Source: Larix sibirica
Taxonomy: Eukaryota > Streptophyta > Pinopsida > Pinales > Pinaceae
Assembly: GCA_004151065.3 (NCBI GenBank)
Contig: NWUY0300069212.1
Location: forward strand, 10,385 to 31,835
Reading direction: 5' to 3'
Length of the DNA: 21,451 nt
Position 1 is the stretch's first letter; every line of letters starts with the position of its first letter. A program made the position numbers and the translations under genes. Positions 1 through 8,263 of this stretch are shown here, one piece after another. The notes under the pieces were generated by a model, which did no database searches, had not been told where the DNA came from, and saw only the letters and a list, made by a program, of their open reading frames with translations.

Positions 1-18
1 AATTGTGATTTTTAAGGT

Positions 19-177
19 GTAGTCTAAATATTCTACGTTTTCAATTTTTTTAAGCATATTTTCTATCTATTTTATAAATCTATAAAAAAATATTAGAATC
101 ACATCTATTAGCTATGGAAATTGCCCAATAAAAAATTACCGAATTCTAAAATCCAAAACGTAGAATTAATAGACTAC
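19..177. repeat. Imperfect inverted repeat, 28-bp arms
   Basis: The segment at 19-46 read as its reverse complement matches 150-177 over 28 positions with about five mismatches; the shared core is AAAACGTAGAAT and the outer end is AGACTAC. About 100 AT-rich bases lie between the arms. This could be a worn MITE-like hairpin, but no target-site duplication was identified. Confidence 0.45.
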
Positions 178-193
178 TTGAAGTTTTATAGAA

Positions 194-343
194 GTTAAAG
201 TGAGAACATATATACTTAGTATGATTAAAAAATAAAGTTTTAAGTATTTGGTATCTATACCAAATTAAAGTGAGAACATATGCACTTAGTATGATTAAAA
301 AATAAAGTTTTAAGTATTTGGTATCTAGACCAAATTAAAGTGA
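194..343. repeat. Tandem repeat, 70-bp unit, about 2.1 copies
   Basis: Two near-identical 70-bp units (194-263 and 264-333) are followed by a partial third that breaks off after TTAAAGTGA. Differences between the full copies are few (for example ATATATAC against ATATGCAC). The unit includes GGTATCTA(T/G)ACC, an imperfect palindrome. No coding reading. Confidence 0.85.
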
Positions 344-1560
344 TGCAGATGCTTACTAAATATAAAATCCAAAATGTTTAAAATATACATTATATTTGAG
401 ATCATGAAAGGATGGAGATATTTTATTAGTGAGAACGAGGTTAAACATCAATTAACTAGTAACATTGCAATTACTCTCATGGACAAAGTCTAGATGAAGC
501 TTTATATCTGGGAATAAATCTGTATTTGAAGACATTCTTATCCCTCCATCTGTTTTAGTTATGAATGGTCTTGCAATTTTGAGTTTTTCCCCATTGAAGG
601 AAGGCAATCAAAAGACTAGGAGAGTAGTAGAGGAGATAACACATAGGAATGGCTCTTGGGCTTGGGCAAACCTCTTTTTGGTGGGGCAGGTGGTATTTTA
701 TATATACATGACACTCATTGGATAAAATTTGTTGCATGGATTGGAGAAAGCACCATTAACAACGTTGAGATTCTAGATTTAAAGATCATAATAATGATGG
801 TAATTATGAAATGAGTTCAGAAATAGCAGATATTTGTGGACTCAAATATTGTCACCAAATGGATGAATCGGAAAAGACCCTCTAGAAACATACTCATCGG
901 GCCCATTTATGATGGGACTGCTAGAATATTCACACATATCAAGGAAGTTACTTATGAGCATATAGAGAGAGAGAGAGAAACCAGTTGGCATATCAACTTT
1001 CAAAGGATGGGCTCTTGAGAGATCTGGGCACTTGGCATCGCTAGAAGACGGAAAATGAAATACTTTTAAAACACAATCATGGACCTCATCCAAGGTAAAG
1101 AACAAAGTCTTCGACAATCACAGTACCCATATTTTGTCTACACATGACTCTTTACATGTAATGGCATATGCATGCTTGATTGTTGGTCTCTTGACACAAT
1201 ATATATTTTTAATTTTCAAAGTCGAATTGATGACACATGTTATATCTTTATAAGAGTCAATACTATTGAAGTTTTTATTTTTTAGTTGAGTATGTAGGGA
1301 TGTATGAATTCATAATGAAATTATGAATGATGTAAGGCCTGATGGTCTATTAACAATGTGGTTTTTATTCAATATAAGACATTGTGCATTACTGTGTTAT
1401 ATATGTTGGGGTAAGGGGTATTCCCTCATTTGAAGTACTTTTAGATTTGATTATATATATTTTAACATATGTAACATTAATTGCATTGTTGCAGCGTTAA
1501 TAAATGTAAAAATTTCAAGAATCTTTAGTAGTATATAATAAAAACAAATATTCAACAAAT
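344..1560. other. AT-rich intergenic stretch without a recognised gene
   Basis: Open frames of 60-91 codons lie on both strands around 836-1117, but none has a recognisable motif and they overlap one another in opposite senses. The part from about 620 to 1120 is less AT-rich than its surroundings and could be decayed transposon coding sequence, but I cannot name it. Confidence 0.5.
964..978. repeat. (AG)n microsatellite
   Basis: About seven uninterrupted AG dinucleotides. It accounts for the Arg-Glu run in the short plus-strand open frame here, which is therefore unlikely to be a real protein feature. Confidence 0.85.
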
Positions 1561-1680
1561 TCTTTAATCATTGGCTAAAAGTCAAAATAAAAAACGTGTA
1601 TTTTTTTACCACCATTAAATTCTTTAATCTTGGCTAAAAGTCAAAATAAAAAGACGTATATTATTTTACCACCATTAAAT
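1561..1680. repeat. Tandem duplication, 60-bp unit, two copies
   Basis: 1561-1620 and 1621-1680 are direct copies, both opening TCTTTAATC and closing ACCACCATTAAAT, with a handful of substitutions and compensating single-base indels between them. AT-rich and non-coding in appearance. Confidence 0.85.
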
Positions 1681-1933
1681 TGAAGTTTTAAGTTCCAATA
1701 CCATATAAGATGAAAAACATAAATACCTAAAAATATATAAAACCTATCCTCATCTTTAAATAATATAATTTCCTTAAAAGGGAAGGCGGTATCCTGGATA
1801 CTGGTTAGGATTATGTTGACAAATGACCTCATATTTGATCAAGCTAGCAAATGTTGACGCTCTCACTCTCATTATAGAGACAGGTATTTTGACGCGGAGT
1901 GTTTTCACTGTCAAAGTGATATGCAGACAAGCC

Positions 1934-1973
1934 TAGAAAGGAGTAATTGCGGATAGAAAGGAGTAATTGCGGA
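1934..1973. repeat. Perfect 20-bp tandem duplication
   Basis: The 20-mer beginning TAGAAAGGAGTAATTGCGGA occurs twice head to tail without mismatch (1934-1953 and 1954-1973), which suggests a recent slippage duplication. Confidence 0.9.
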
Positions 1974-1980
1974 TAAGAGG

Positions 1981-2226
1981 GTATCCGCAGAGTCAGATAT
2001 AATTGGCCATTGGCTGACCGAATTTGAAAGTTGAGGTACACTCTCCACACTGATTATTCCAGCACTTCCTTTTCCGGTCCGTTGGCAGAACCTCAAAGCT
2101 CTCAAAGCTCCTTTCTTAATGGTTCTTGTTTTATGTAGGGGGCAGATTTGTCTTGTGTTGAGGAAATCCAGATCAGCAGTCAAGAGGTGGCAGCTAAACT
2201 CTCTGTACTGAGATTCCCCCTTACAC
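1981..2226. other. Moderate-GC stretch upstream of the DUF630/632 copies
   Basis: Base composition rises compared with the first 1.8 kb. A minus-strand open frame of 109 codons (1911-2240) crosses it, but it has no recognisable motif and lies antisense just upstream of the gene, so I treat it as a chance frame in promoter-proximal DNA. Confidence 0.35.
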
Positions 2227-2275
2227 CCAATCAGAGTCAATATTCAGTACCTATAGGGCACCCCCAGTATATTTA
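2227..2275 (+). promoter_or_regulatory. Possible CCAAT box and TATA box
   Basis: CCAAT lies at 2227-2231 and TATATTTA at 2268-2275, about 37 bp apart, on the strand of the DUF630/632 copies and about 670 bp upstream of the first copy's ATG. Spacing is plausible for a plant promoter, but such motifs are common by chance in AT-rich DNA. If real, this promoter sits in front of the broken copy and not directly before the open one. Confidence 0.22.
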
Positions 2276-2794
2276 TTTCAATACAATATATTGAGATCAA
2301 TAGCTGCAGTCTGTATCACTCACATCGTTGACTACAGTTAACAAGAAGCATTCTTCCATCTCTTAAGCCATGACCTACTTCTTCTAGAATTAAATTTCAG
2401 GTGAGAGCACTCAGTAGTCATTGATAATGGTATGCTCATGAGTGAGAGCAGCCATTCATATTCATATTGATATACTCGTGTTGTTATAGAGAAATCAGGG
2501 GAGATTCAGATAGTCTATAGAGTTTGCTGATGTGGAGAATGTGTCAACCTGAGTAGCACAATCAAACAATCAGCCCTGTTCTCCATTGCATGGAGGCCAT
2601 TGTTATCTGAAACTCAAATTCAAGTTCAAGCAGCCCAATGGATACTAACAGTGCAATGTTTTGGGTACTTTGGGGATGAATATGCTGCTGCTGCTGATGG
2701 TGGCGGTGATGTCTATTGCTCTTATTGCTTTGTTGCTGCTGCAGCCACCCAGATGACCGTGGATTGGTTTTTTCTCACTATGTTTTCAGATTTT
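2276..2794 (+). other. Possible long 5' leader with GCT/GGT triplet runs
   Basis: Between the possible TATA box and the start of the duplicated block there is no supported gene. 2681-2745 is rich in GCTGCTGCT and GGTGGCGGTGATG triplets, which produce artificial Ala/Cys/Leu runs in chance open frames. A pyrimidine-rich stretch ending TTTTCAG just before 2790 could be a splice acceptor for a 5' UTR intron; this is only a suggestion. Confidence 0.3.
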
Positions 2795-3641
2795 GTTGGG
2801 CTTTTGACAGATTAAGGGCTTTGTGGGTCCTCGCTGGGTATTACCCGGTCGGTTCTGAAAGGTCTTACCTGAGAGCTAGAAGGGTTGGTTATATCACTGT
2901 AGATGATTGGCTGGTTGAGGTCTTGGATAGATTGATACATAGAGATGGGTTGCTCAACTTCAAGGCTGGACAACGAGGAGGCGGTGATGATCTGCAAGGA
3001 GAGGAAGAGGTTCATCAAGCAGGCAGTGGCACAAAGGTATGCTCTTGCAGCAGCACATGTTTGCTACACTCATTCTCTCCGAAACATTGGTTTTTCCCTC
3101 AGGCATTTTGTTGAAGAGTAAAACTTGACACTAGTAGAAGAACAGAACTCTGGTAGTATTAGTCCTATACTGAAACTGCTCACAACATCTGAACCAATTG
3201 CTCTGCCAGAGAAACCCCCCAGAAGCTCCACTGCCACCCCCATCGCCATCGTCACCATCCCCATCACCAACTCCATCCCCATCACCAACTCCACCCCCAT
3301 CTCCAGCCCCACATCTTCATCACCTGATGACAAGTATCCACCTCAATCGTATGAGAATCCCCATTATCTGAGATCACTGGGAAACCCTCAATGTCAGTTG
3401 AGGAGAGGCACCCCTCTCTAAGGATGGCTCCTCTGTGCTTCCACAGTAAGGGGTGACTGTTTTTCTTCAGTGCAACTATGCCTCTTCAAGATCCTCTTGG
3501 TCCTGCTGCTTCATACGGCAATGGTAGCATTACTAGAAATCCAGAATATCCTCCTCCCATTTCTCGGCCACAAAACTTCTCTTGGTATTTCTTCAACTAT
3601 TCACTCCCTAGAAAACCAATTTGTCTTTCATGAGCATCGGA
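2795..3641 (+). pseudogene. Broken copy of the DUF630/DUF632 first exon
   Basis: This block aligns end to end with 3829-4678. Its reading frame starts at ATG 2945 with the same MGCSTSRLDN N-terminus, then stops at 3119-3121, where TAA stands in place of the GAA (Glu59) of the open copy. Further damage follows: one extra C in the C-run near 3215-3220, an 18-bp insertion and a roughly 15-bp deletion in the proline-rich tract, a lost base near 3385, and a TAA at 3447-3449 where the open copy has TAT (Tyr168). Homology ends near 3641-3645. It is a 5' gene fragment: the acidic middle and the DUF632 start are missing. See the separate entry for the surviving short frame. Confidence 0.88.
2945..3121 (+). 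CDS. 58-codon DUF630-only open frame within the broken copy
   Basis: From ATG 2945 to TAA 3119-3121 the frame encodes an almost complete DUF630 domain: MGCSTSR at the start (glycine 2 and cysteine 3, the usual N-myristoylation and palmitoylation pair of this family), then the basic helix ERKRFIKQAV, the conserved YALAAAHV and the SLRNIG helix, ending FVEE. Against the open copy it has five substitutions (V13A, L16I, I42T, A51S and the stop at 59). In sequence terms it is the N-terminus of a dead gene. The domain is intact, however, and would still be lipid-anchored if translated. I list it because the frame is real; whether it is expressed is unknown. Confidence 0.4.
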   Translation: MGCSTSRLDNEEAVMICKERKRFIKQAVAQRYALAAAHVCYTHSLRNIGFSLRHFVEE

Positions 3642-3645
3642 AATT

Positions 3646-3827
3646 TGTTGGAATGTAACAATCAATTAATCAATTGACGGTTGAGGTCAAATCGGTTTAT
3701 GGTGGTTTCACCAATGGTATAATCAGTTATGTGTAACTGATTGTTTGCTTAAATATGTGGCCCATTGAGGCAGATATTGAGTTGGGGCTTTATGCCTTCT
3801 CCGGGATAGTTTGTAAACTATTGTTGA
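3646..3827 (+). mobile_element. LTR-like stub truncated at the N
   Basis: Right where the broken copy stops matching the open copy, the sequence becomes TGTTGGAATGTAACA, a typical start of a plant LTR (TG opening). It continues for about 180 bp with no relation to the gene and is cut off at the ambiguous base 3828. No matching CA end, primer-binding site or second LTR is visible. It could be the edge of an LTR retrotransposon inserted in the broken copy, most of it missing from the assembly. Identification rests on the start motif and the boundary position only. Confidence 0.35.
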
Positions 3828-3828
3828 N
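3828..3828. other. Single ambiguous base (N) at the duplication junction
   Basis: The only N in the window lies exactly one base before the second copy of the duplicated block starts. This is more suggestive of a joined or collapsed gap than of random base uncertainty. Confidence 0.95.
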
Positions 3829-4678
3829 GTTGGGCTTTTGACAGATTAAGGGCTTTGTGGGTCCTCGCTGGGTATTACCCGGTCGGTTCTGAAAGGTCTT
3901 ACCTGAGAGCTAGAAGGGTTGGTTATATCACTGTAGATGATTGGCTGGTTGAGGTCTTGGATAGATTGATACATAGAGATGGGTTGCTCAACTTCAAGGC
4001 TGGACAACGAGGAGGTGGTGATGCTCTGCAAGGAGAGGAAGAGGTTCATCAAGCAGGCAGTGGCACAAAGGTATGCTCTTGCAGCAGCTCATGTTTGCTA
4101 CATTCATTCTCTCCGAAACATTGGTTTTGCCCTCAGGCATTTTGTTGAAGAGGAAAACTTGACACTAGTAGAAGAACAGAACTCTGGTAGTTTTAGTCCT
4201 ATACTGAAACTGCCCACGACATCTGAACCAATTGCTCTGCCAGAGAAACCCCCAGAAGCTCCACTGCCACCCCCATCGCCATCGTCACCATCCCCATCTC
4301 CAACTACACCCCCATCTCCACCTGGTGCGAAAGAGAGCCCCACATCTTCATCACCGGATGACAAGTACCCACCTCAATCGTATGAGAGTCCGCATTATCT
4401 GAGATCACTGGGAAACCCCTCAATGTCAGTTGAGGAGAGGCACCCCTCTTTAAGGATGGACTCCTATGTGCTTCCGCAGTATGGGATGACTGACTTTTTC
4501 AGTGCAACCATACCTCTTCAAGCTCCTCTTGGTCCTGCTGCTTCATACCACAATGGGAGTATTTCTAGAAATCCAGACTACCCTCCTCCTCCCCCTTCTC
4601 CACCACAAAACTTCTCTTGGGATTTCTTCAACCCATTCACTTCCTTAGAAGACCAATTTGCCTTTCATGAGCATAGGA
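3829..4678 (+). repeat. Second copy of the 850-bp direct duplication
   Basis: It matches 2795-3641 with an initial offset of 1034 bp. I find no mismatch over the first about 187 bp (150 bp of leader plus the first 12 codons). There are about six differences in the rest of the DUF630 part, about three in the next 100 bp, and roughly 10-15% difference in the last 220 bp. The 150-bp leader 3829-3978 is all that this copy shares with the putative promoter side of the first; upstream of it is the N and LTR-like sequence. Confidence 0.93.
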
Positions 4679-5161
4679 GATCGAGTCACAACTCCGAAGA
4701 TGATTTGAAACAAGTAAGGGAAGAAGAAGGGATTCCTGATCTTGAAGAGGATGATCACGGTGAGGAGAAGAGAGAAATGCAGGTTCAGGAACGGACTGTA
4801 GAGGTCATTGCATCTACAGAGGATTCTGCTAACGACCATGAGCGGCCTGACACTGCCTGTGCTGGTTCCGGGGATGGGGATGAAGCAAATGTTGAAGAGA
4901 AATTGCTTGTCATTGGTGCAAAGAAGTCAGTTGAAGTAACATGTGAACAGCAAGTAGAGGCAGTCAATGCTTTAAGTGATGAAGTTAGTTCAGAGCAGAA
5001 GGATCTTGCTTGTTTCGACTCCAGCAGGATGAAGAATTTATTTGATGTTATTAGGAATATTGAAGATCAGTTTATAAGGGCTTATGATTCAGGGAAGGAA
5101 GTTTCAAGGATGCTGGAGGCAAGCAAAGTACATTATCATTCAAGGTTCACTGAAATCAAAG
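3979..5161 (+). CDS. DUF630/DUF632 family protein, first exon (NRG2/APSR1-like)
   Basis: 394 codons plus one base are open from ATG 3979. Residues 1-59 are DUF630: MGCSTSR (likely N-myristoylated Gly2, palmitoylated Cys3), basic KERKRFIKQAV, YALAAAHV, SLRNIG. Residues 90-116 are proline/serine-rich, 201-209 a second PPPPPSPP tract, and 214-220 is WDFFNPF, a motif common in the family. Residues 236-345 are acidic and low in complexity. Residues about 348-394 (SRMKNLFDVIRNIEDQF, then GKEVSRMLEASKVHYHS) are the start of DUF632. The frame continues to a stop at 5268, but after residue 394 the protein turns hydrophobic and unlike the family. AAAG|GTATTC at 5161/5162 fits a donor splitting a Gly codon (phase 1), and family members continue with Gly here. 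Named members (NRG2 in nitrate signalling, APSR1 in phosphate response) act as membrane or nuclear regulators; which paralogue this is cannot be told. The remaining DUF632 exons are not in the window. Confidence 0.88.
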
Positions 5162-5167
5162 GTATTC
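5162..5167 (+). other. Predicted splice donor (GTATTC), phase 1
   Basis: CAAAG|GTATTC lies at the position where similarity to DUF632 ends. The in-frame continuation (residues 396-429, to TGA-type end at 5268) has no family character and reads as intron. TCTCAG|GTGG near 5289-5294 resembles an acceptor, but the following frame closes after about 18 codons and does not look like DUF632, so I do not accept it as exon 2. Confidence 0.72.
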
Positions 5168-6311
5168 TTTGCATTTTTATCTGGATTTTGTTTAATGCTC
5201 GTATTGCACATTATAATTCTATGCAGTCACTAAGAAGTTCTTGCCGTTCCAGTGAATGTAATATTTGAGGTTTTAACTGTTGGTTGCTCTCAGGTGGACC
5301 CTGATTGGGAACATCTAGAAAAAACCTATCTAGCAACATTCATATAGTGGTGCCATACCAGTTGGGGATTGCTCTTATTTTTGTTGCAAACTACCTTCTT
5401 CTTGTTTAATGATAGAGGATTCAACCTTTTAGGGTTCTCTGCAGGAGTAAAGCAGACCCAAAGTTTTACCAATGATGAAGAATTCATCGAAATTGGTGAA
5501 TTTAGTCCCTTTTCAATAACAATACATGGACACGTGTGATAGGCTAATCCATTGCTTGTACTGACCTTATAACAATAAGGATTAGGGAGGTTTCAACGTA
5601 CAATTTTTTCAAATGTATCAACGTACAATTATTACAAGTGACCATGAAAGCTTGTCAATACATTATCGAGTTCATGGGCATTGTAAATCTTCTTAGTGCA
5701 TATTATTGGATTAGGATGTTATATTGCTTTTTTTACATATTTAAAAATAAAAATATACTTAATAGTAAAAGATATATAAAGTTATATTGTGAATTTGGAT
5801 ATGTGTAGTTGTAAAGTTATATATATAAAATATACTCATAAAATTGAAATTGTTATTGGTCTATTAATTTGGAGATGTTATACATATTTGTGTGAGTCCA
5901 AAACTCTAAAAGTTCATTGAGAAAAGGCTCAAGCTATACATCTATATCTCTAACTTGGTGTTGACTTAGTTATTTGAAAGTAGAAATAATTAAATCCTTG
6001 CACACTCAAAAAAATGTAACCAAAAATTTAAAAAAAAAATATTATTATGTTGTTAACATTTCTAAACATAAATACATGGAACAATTAATGCCGACATTAC
6101 ATGCTTCCTCTTTATTGACATCAAAGGAGAAAGGTTATATTTTATAACAATAACTAGACCTTATGAAGTCTTCTTTAAAAATTGGTCATCTTTCCTTGAT
6201 ATCCCTAAATGCATAGCCATATCTAGGCATTCTCATAACAACTTCTTCACCTCTATTATGTGCATGGTAATACATAAATTGTGCTACGTTTTTTAACCTG
6301 AACAATCGTTG
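5168..6311 (+). other. AT-rich, probably intronic; no gene seen
   Basis: Following the donor there is no open frame of note and no DUF632-like sequence. The stretch from about 5700 is strongly AT-rich. I see nothing recognisable in it. Confidence 0.5.
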
Positions 6312-6464
6312 GAAACATGGAATAAAGGGGATATGATGAATTATTTTGAAACATGGAATAAAGGGGATATGATGAATTATTTTGCAAGGCACCACATTTG
6401 TTACCTAATAAACATGGACTAAAGGGGATATGATGAATTATTTTGCAAGGCACCACATTTGTTA
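6312..6464. repeat. Nested tandem repeat, 36-bp and 61-bp periods
   Basis: AACATGGA(A/C)TAAAGGGGATA opens three units. The first two start 36 bp apart (6312 and 6348, including the leading GA). The second and third are 61 bp apart (about 6350 and 6411) because they share an added tail, GCAAGGCACCACATTTGTTA. The array therefore records two successive duplications of different length. Confidence 0.85.
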
Positions 6465-6849
6465 TGTTGTCCATAATATGTAATATGATCATTAGGACAT
6501 CCATCAATTATGTTATACTCCAATCGTATATCTTTCATAATGACACACAATTCTCGATATGTGCAAGATATAATATACTGAATAGTGGATATTAAGAGCT
6601 TTTATTTTGTAATCACAAAAAAAGAGAAAATGTATATTTATACAGATAAAAATCGTGCATACCATAGGTTCTCTATCATGCATGTGTTTAAAATGCCATT
6701 TAGTACCTTCAAGTTGACCAATAGAAAAAGAGAAAAGAGAAGACTTGTGTTTTAGTCTTTGTATAAGGGTTTTTGTGACTTATCAATAAGAGGTACATCA
6801 TTAACAAAAAAATTCATCAAGTTCTTCATCCCAAACCTAATCCCTCTAA
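6465..6849. other. AT-rich stretch, nothing recognised
   Basis: No open frame or repeat of note. It ends where the Penelope-like endonuclease reading begins; no reverse transcriptase sequence precedes that endonuclease, so the element appears to be 5'-truncated here. Confidence 0.45.
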
Positions 6850-7343
6850 TCGCTCCCTCTCGTTCCAATTTTTTATCTCTCTACCATATATATCCACGGC
6901 GTCAGTGATCACATTTATAAGCTTCTAATAAAAAAGAACATCAAAACTCTCTGTAAACCCCACAAGATACTTAAACAATTATTCAAGAGTGTTAAAGACA
7001 AGTCCAATTCGTTTTTATCCCATTGCGTCTATCAAATTCCCTGCTCTTGTGGAAAAACCTATATTGGTCAAACTATAAGATCCATCCATACTTGCCTCAA
7101 GGTCACGTCTTTGACACCAATCACAATCATCTTAATAAATCTGCTATAGCAAAGCACCCTTTCAACACCAAATATCAAATTTGTTTCGACCAATTTTTAG
7201 CCTCCACCTCTCACTACCCTTCTCAACTGATTAGAGAAGCCCTTGAAATAGAAAAGCATCCCAATAACTTTAGTAGAGAAGATGACTATAAACTAAACCA
7301 ATCTTGGAAGGCCTTAATCCATCAACTTATTCATTATCCCTAG
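6850..7343 (+). pseudogene. Penelope-like element endonuclease (GIY-YIG) fragment
   Basis: In the first frame from about 6850 the sequence reads YIHGVSDHIYKLL, then KKNIKTLCKPHK, LKQLFKSVKDK, and CVYQIPCSCGKTYIGQT (7024-7074). This is the layout of the PLE C-terminal GIY-YIG nuclease, with the Cys-rich insert between GVY and YIG. The frame then shifts within the GGTCACGTC region near 7100. It resumes in the frame of 7023-7343 with KSAIAKHPFNTKYQI, LIREALEIEKHPNNF, REDDYKLNQSWK, the usual end of PLE proteins. The first Gly of GIY is Cys, and the position of the catalytic Arg (after YIG, before LK) reads Cys. No RT domain precedes it. In an active element this nuclease nicks target DNA for target-primed reverse transcription; this copy is dead. 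Confidence 0.85.
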
Positions 7344-7750
7344 TTTCTTGAACCATCATCTTCCCCCTTAACTGTGTCCCCTATTCTCCTCTAAATTATT
7401 ATAATAGCATAATGATTATTATTTCCTAGATAACCTAGTTTTTTTTCATGTTTAATTCTTTTTCTTATCATTTTTTTTCCATTATTTTGTTATATTTTTA
7501 TATAATGTAACAAATATCTTACTTATCTCATAAACCTTATCTATCATTCTCATTAGCACTCAACTTAAATCATTATTTATCTCTTTTAAATTAATTAGCC
7601 TTATAACTTAAAATATTATTATTTATTCTTTCCCTTATATAAAAATTTACCATAATTCTTTATATATTTGAATATTTTTTTACACCTAACCTCCCTGTAT
7701 TAAATATTATGTTATAATATATCTAACATATTTTTAAAACAACTATCATT
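7344..7750. other. Very AT-rich stretch after the PLE fragment
   Basis: It may include the 3' untranslated part of the PLE, but no poly-A or terminal repeat marks an end. By eye I found no CTGATGA hammerhead core here, which some PLEs carry. Confidence 0.4.
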
Positions 7751-8092
7751 TATAAACATTTTCAAATCCCTTTTGCAAATTTGTTATTATTAATATTAAT
7801 TTATAATATTTTTTCAACTTAAAGTCATCCATAACTTTATTGAAATTTGCAGTATGACCATTCACGTTACTATTAAATAATAATATCTTGTATTCATTCA
7901 ATATATAATTTAAGGAGATTATATAAACATTTTCAAATCCCTTTTGCAAATTTGTTATTATTAATATTAATTTATAACATTTTTTCAGCTTAAAGTCATC
8001 CATAACTTTATTGAAATTTGCATTATGACCATTCACGTTACTATTAAATAATAATATCTTGTATTCATTCAATATATAATTAAAGGAGATGA
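7751..8092. repeat. Tandem duplication, 171-bp unit, two copies
   Basis: 7751-7921 and 7922-8092 are direct copies differing at roughly five to seven positions. The unit is 57 codons long, and on the minus strand both copies stay open in one frame (7746-8072), giving a 108-residue product with a 57-residue internal repeat (core FNSNVNGH, FNKVMDDFKLKK). The product is rich in Ile, Leu, Lys and Asn as expected from AT-rich DNA, so I regard it as a non-coding duplication whose length is by chance a multiple of three. Confidence 0.88.
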
Positions 8093-8263
8093 TAGATTAA
8101 TTTATTTCAAAAATTTTAATTCATATTGTATCTATTAAGTTCTAAACCGAATCTGCCTCCTATTTTTCTAAGGGCTATTTATTCCTTCTTACTCTATTTA
8201 ATCCGTTGTACTTTTTTTTCATATAAACTTCTTATGAATCCTTAAGATGGCTGGAATGTCCAC

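Noticed and set aside
1911-2240. 109-codon minus-strand frame upstream of the gene
   Set aside because: No motif, antisense to the promoter-proximal region, and partly made from a 20-bp tandem repeat.
2716-3114. 132-codon plus-strand frame with a Cys/Leu-rich start
   Set aside because: It runs through the leader and the DUF630 region in the wrong frame; its start is a GCT triplet run. The same shadow recurs at 3855-4148 in the second copy.
4104-4364. Asp/Gly-rich minus-strand frames opposite the proline tract (also 3070-3333)
   Set aside because: They are the reverse complement of Pro/Ser codons in the real exon; the GDGDGDD runs are an artefact.
5290-5347. TCTCAG|GTGG as exon 2 acceptor of the DUF630/632 gene
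   Set aside because: The following frame closes after about 18 codons and has none of the DUF632 residues expected after the Gly codon.
7746-8072. 108-residue internally repeated protein
   Set aside because: AT-driven composition and no supporting signals; kept only as a tandem repeat with a note in the findings.
6850-8100. Hammerhead ribozyme associated with the PLE
   Set aside because: No CTGATGA core with a following GAAA was found by eye near either PLE on the plus strand.
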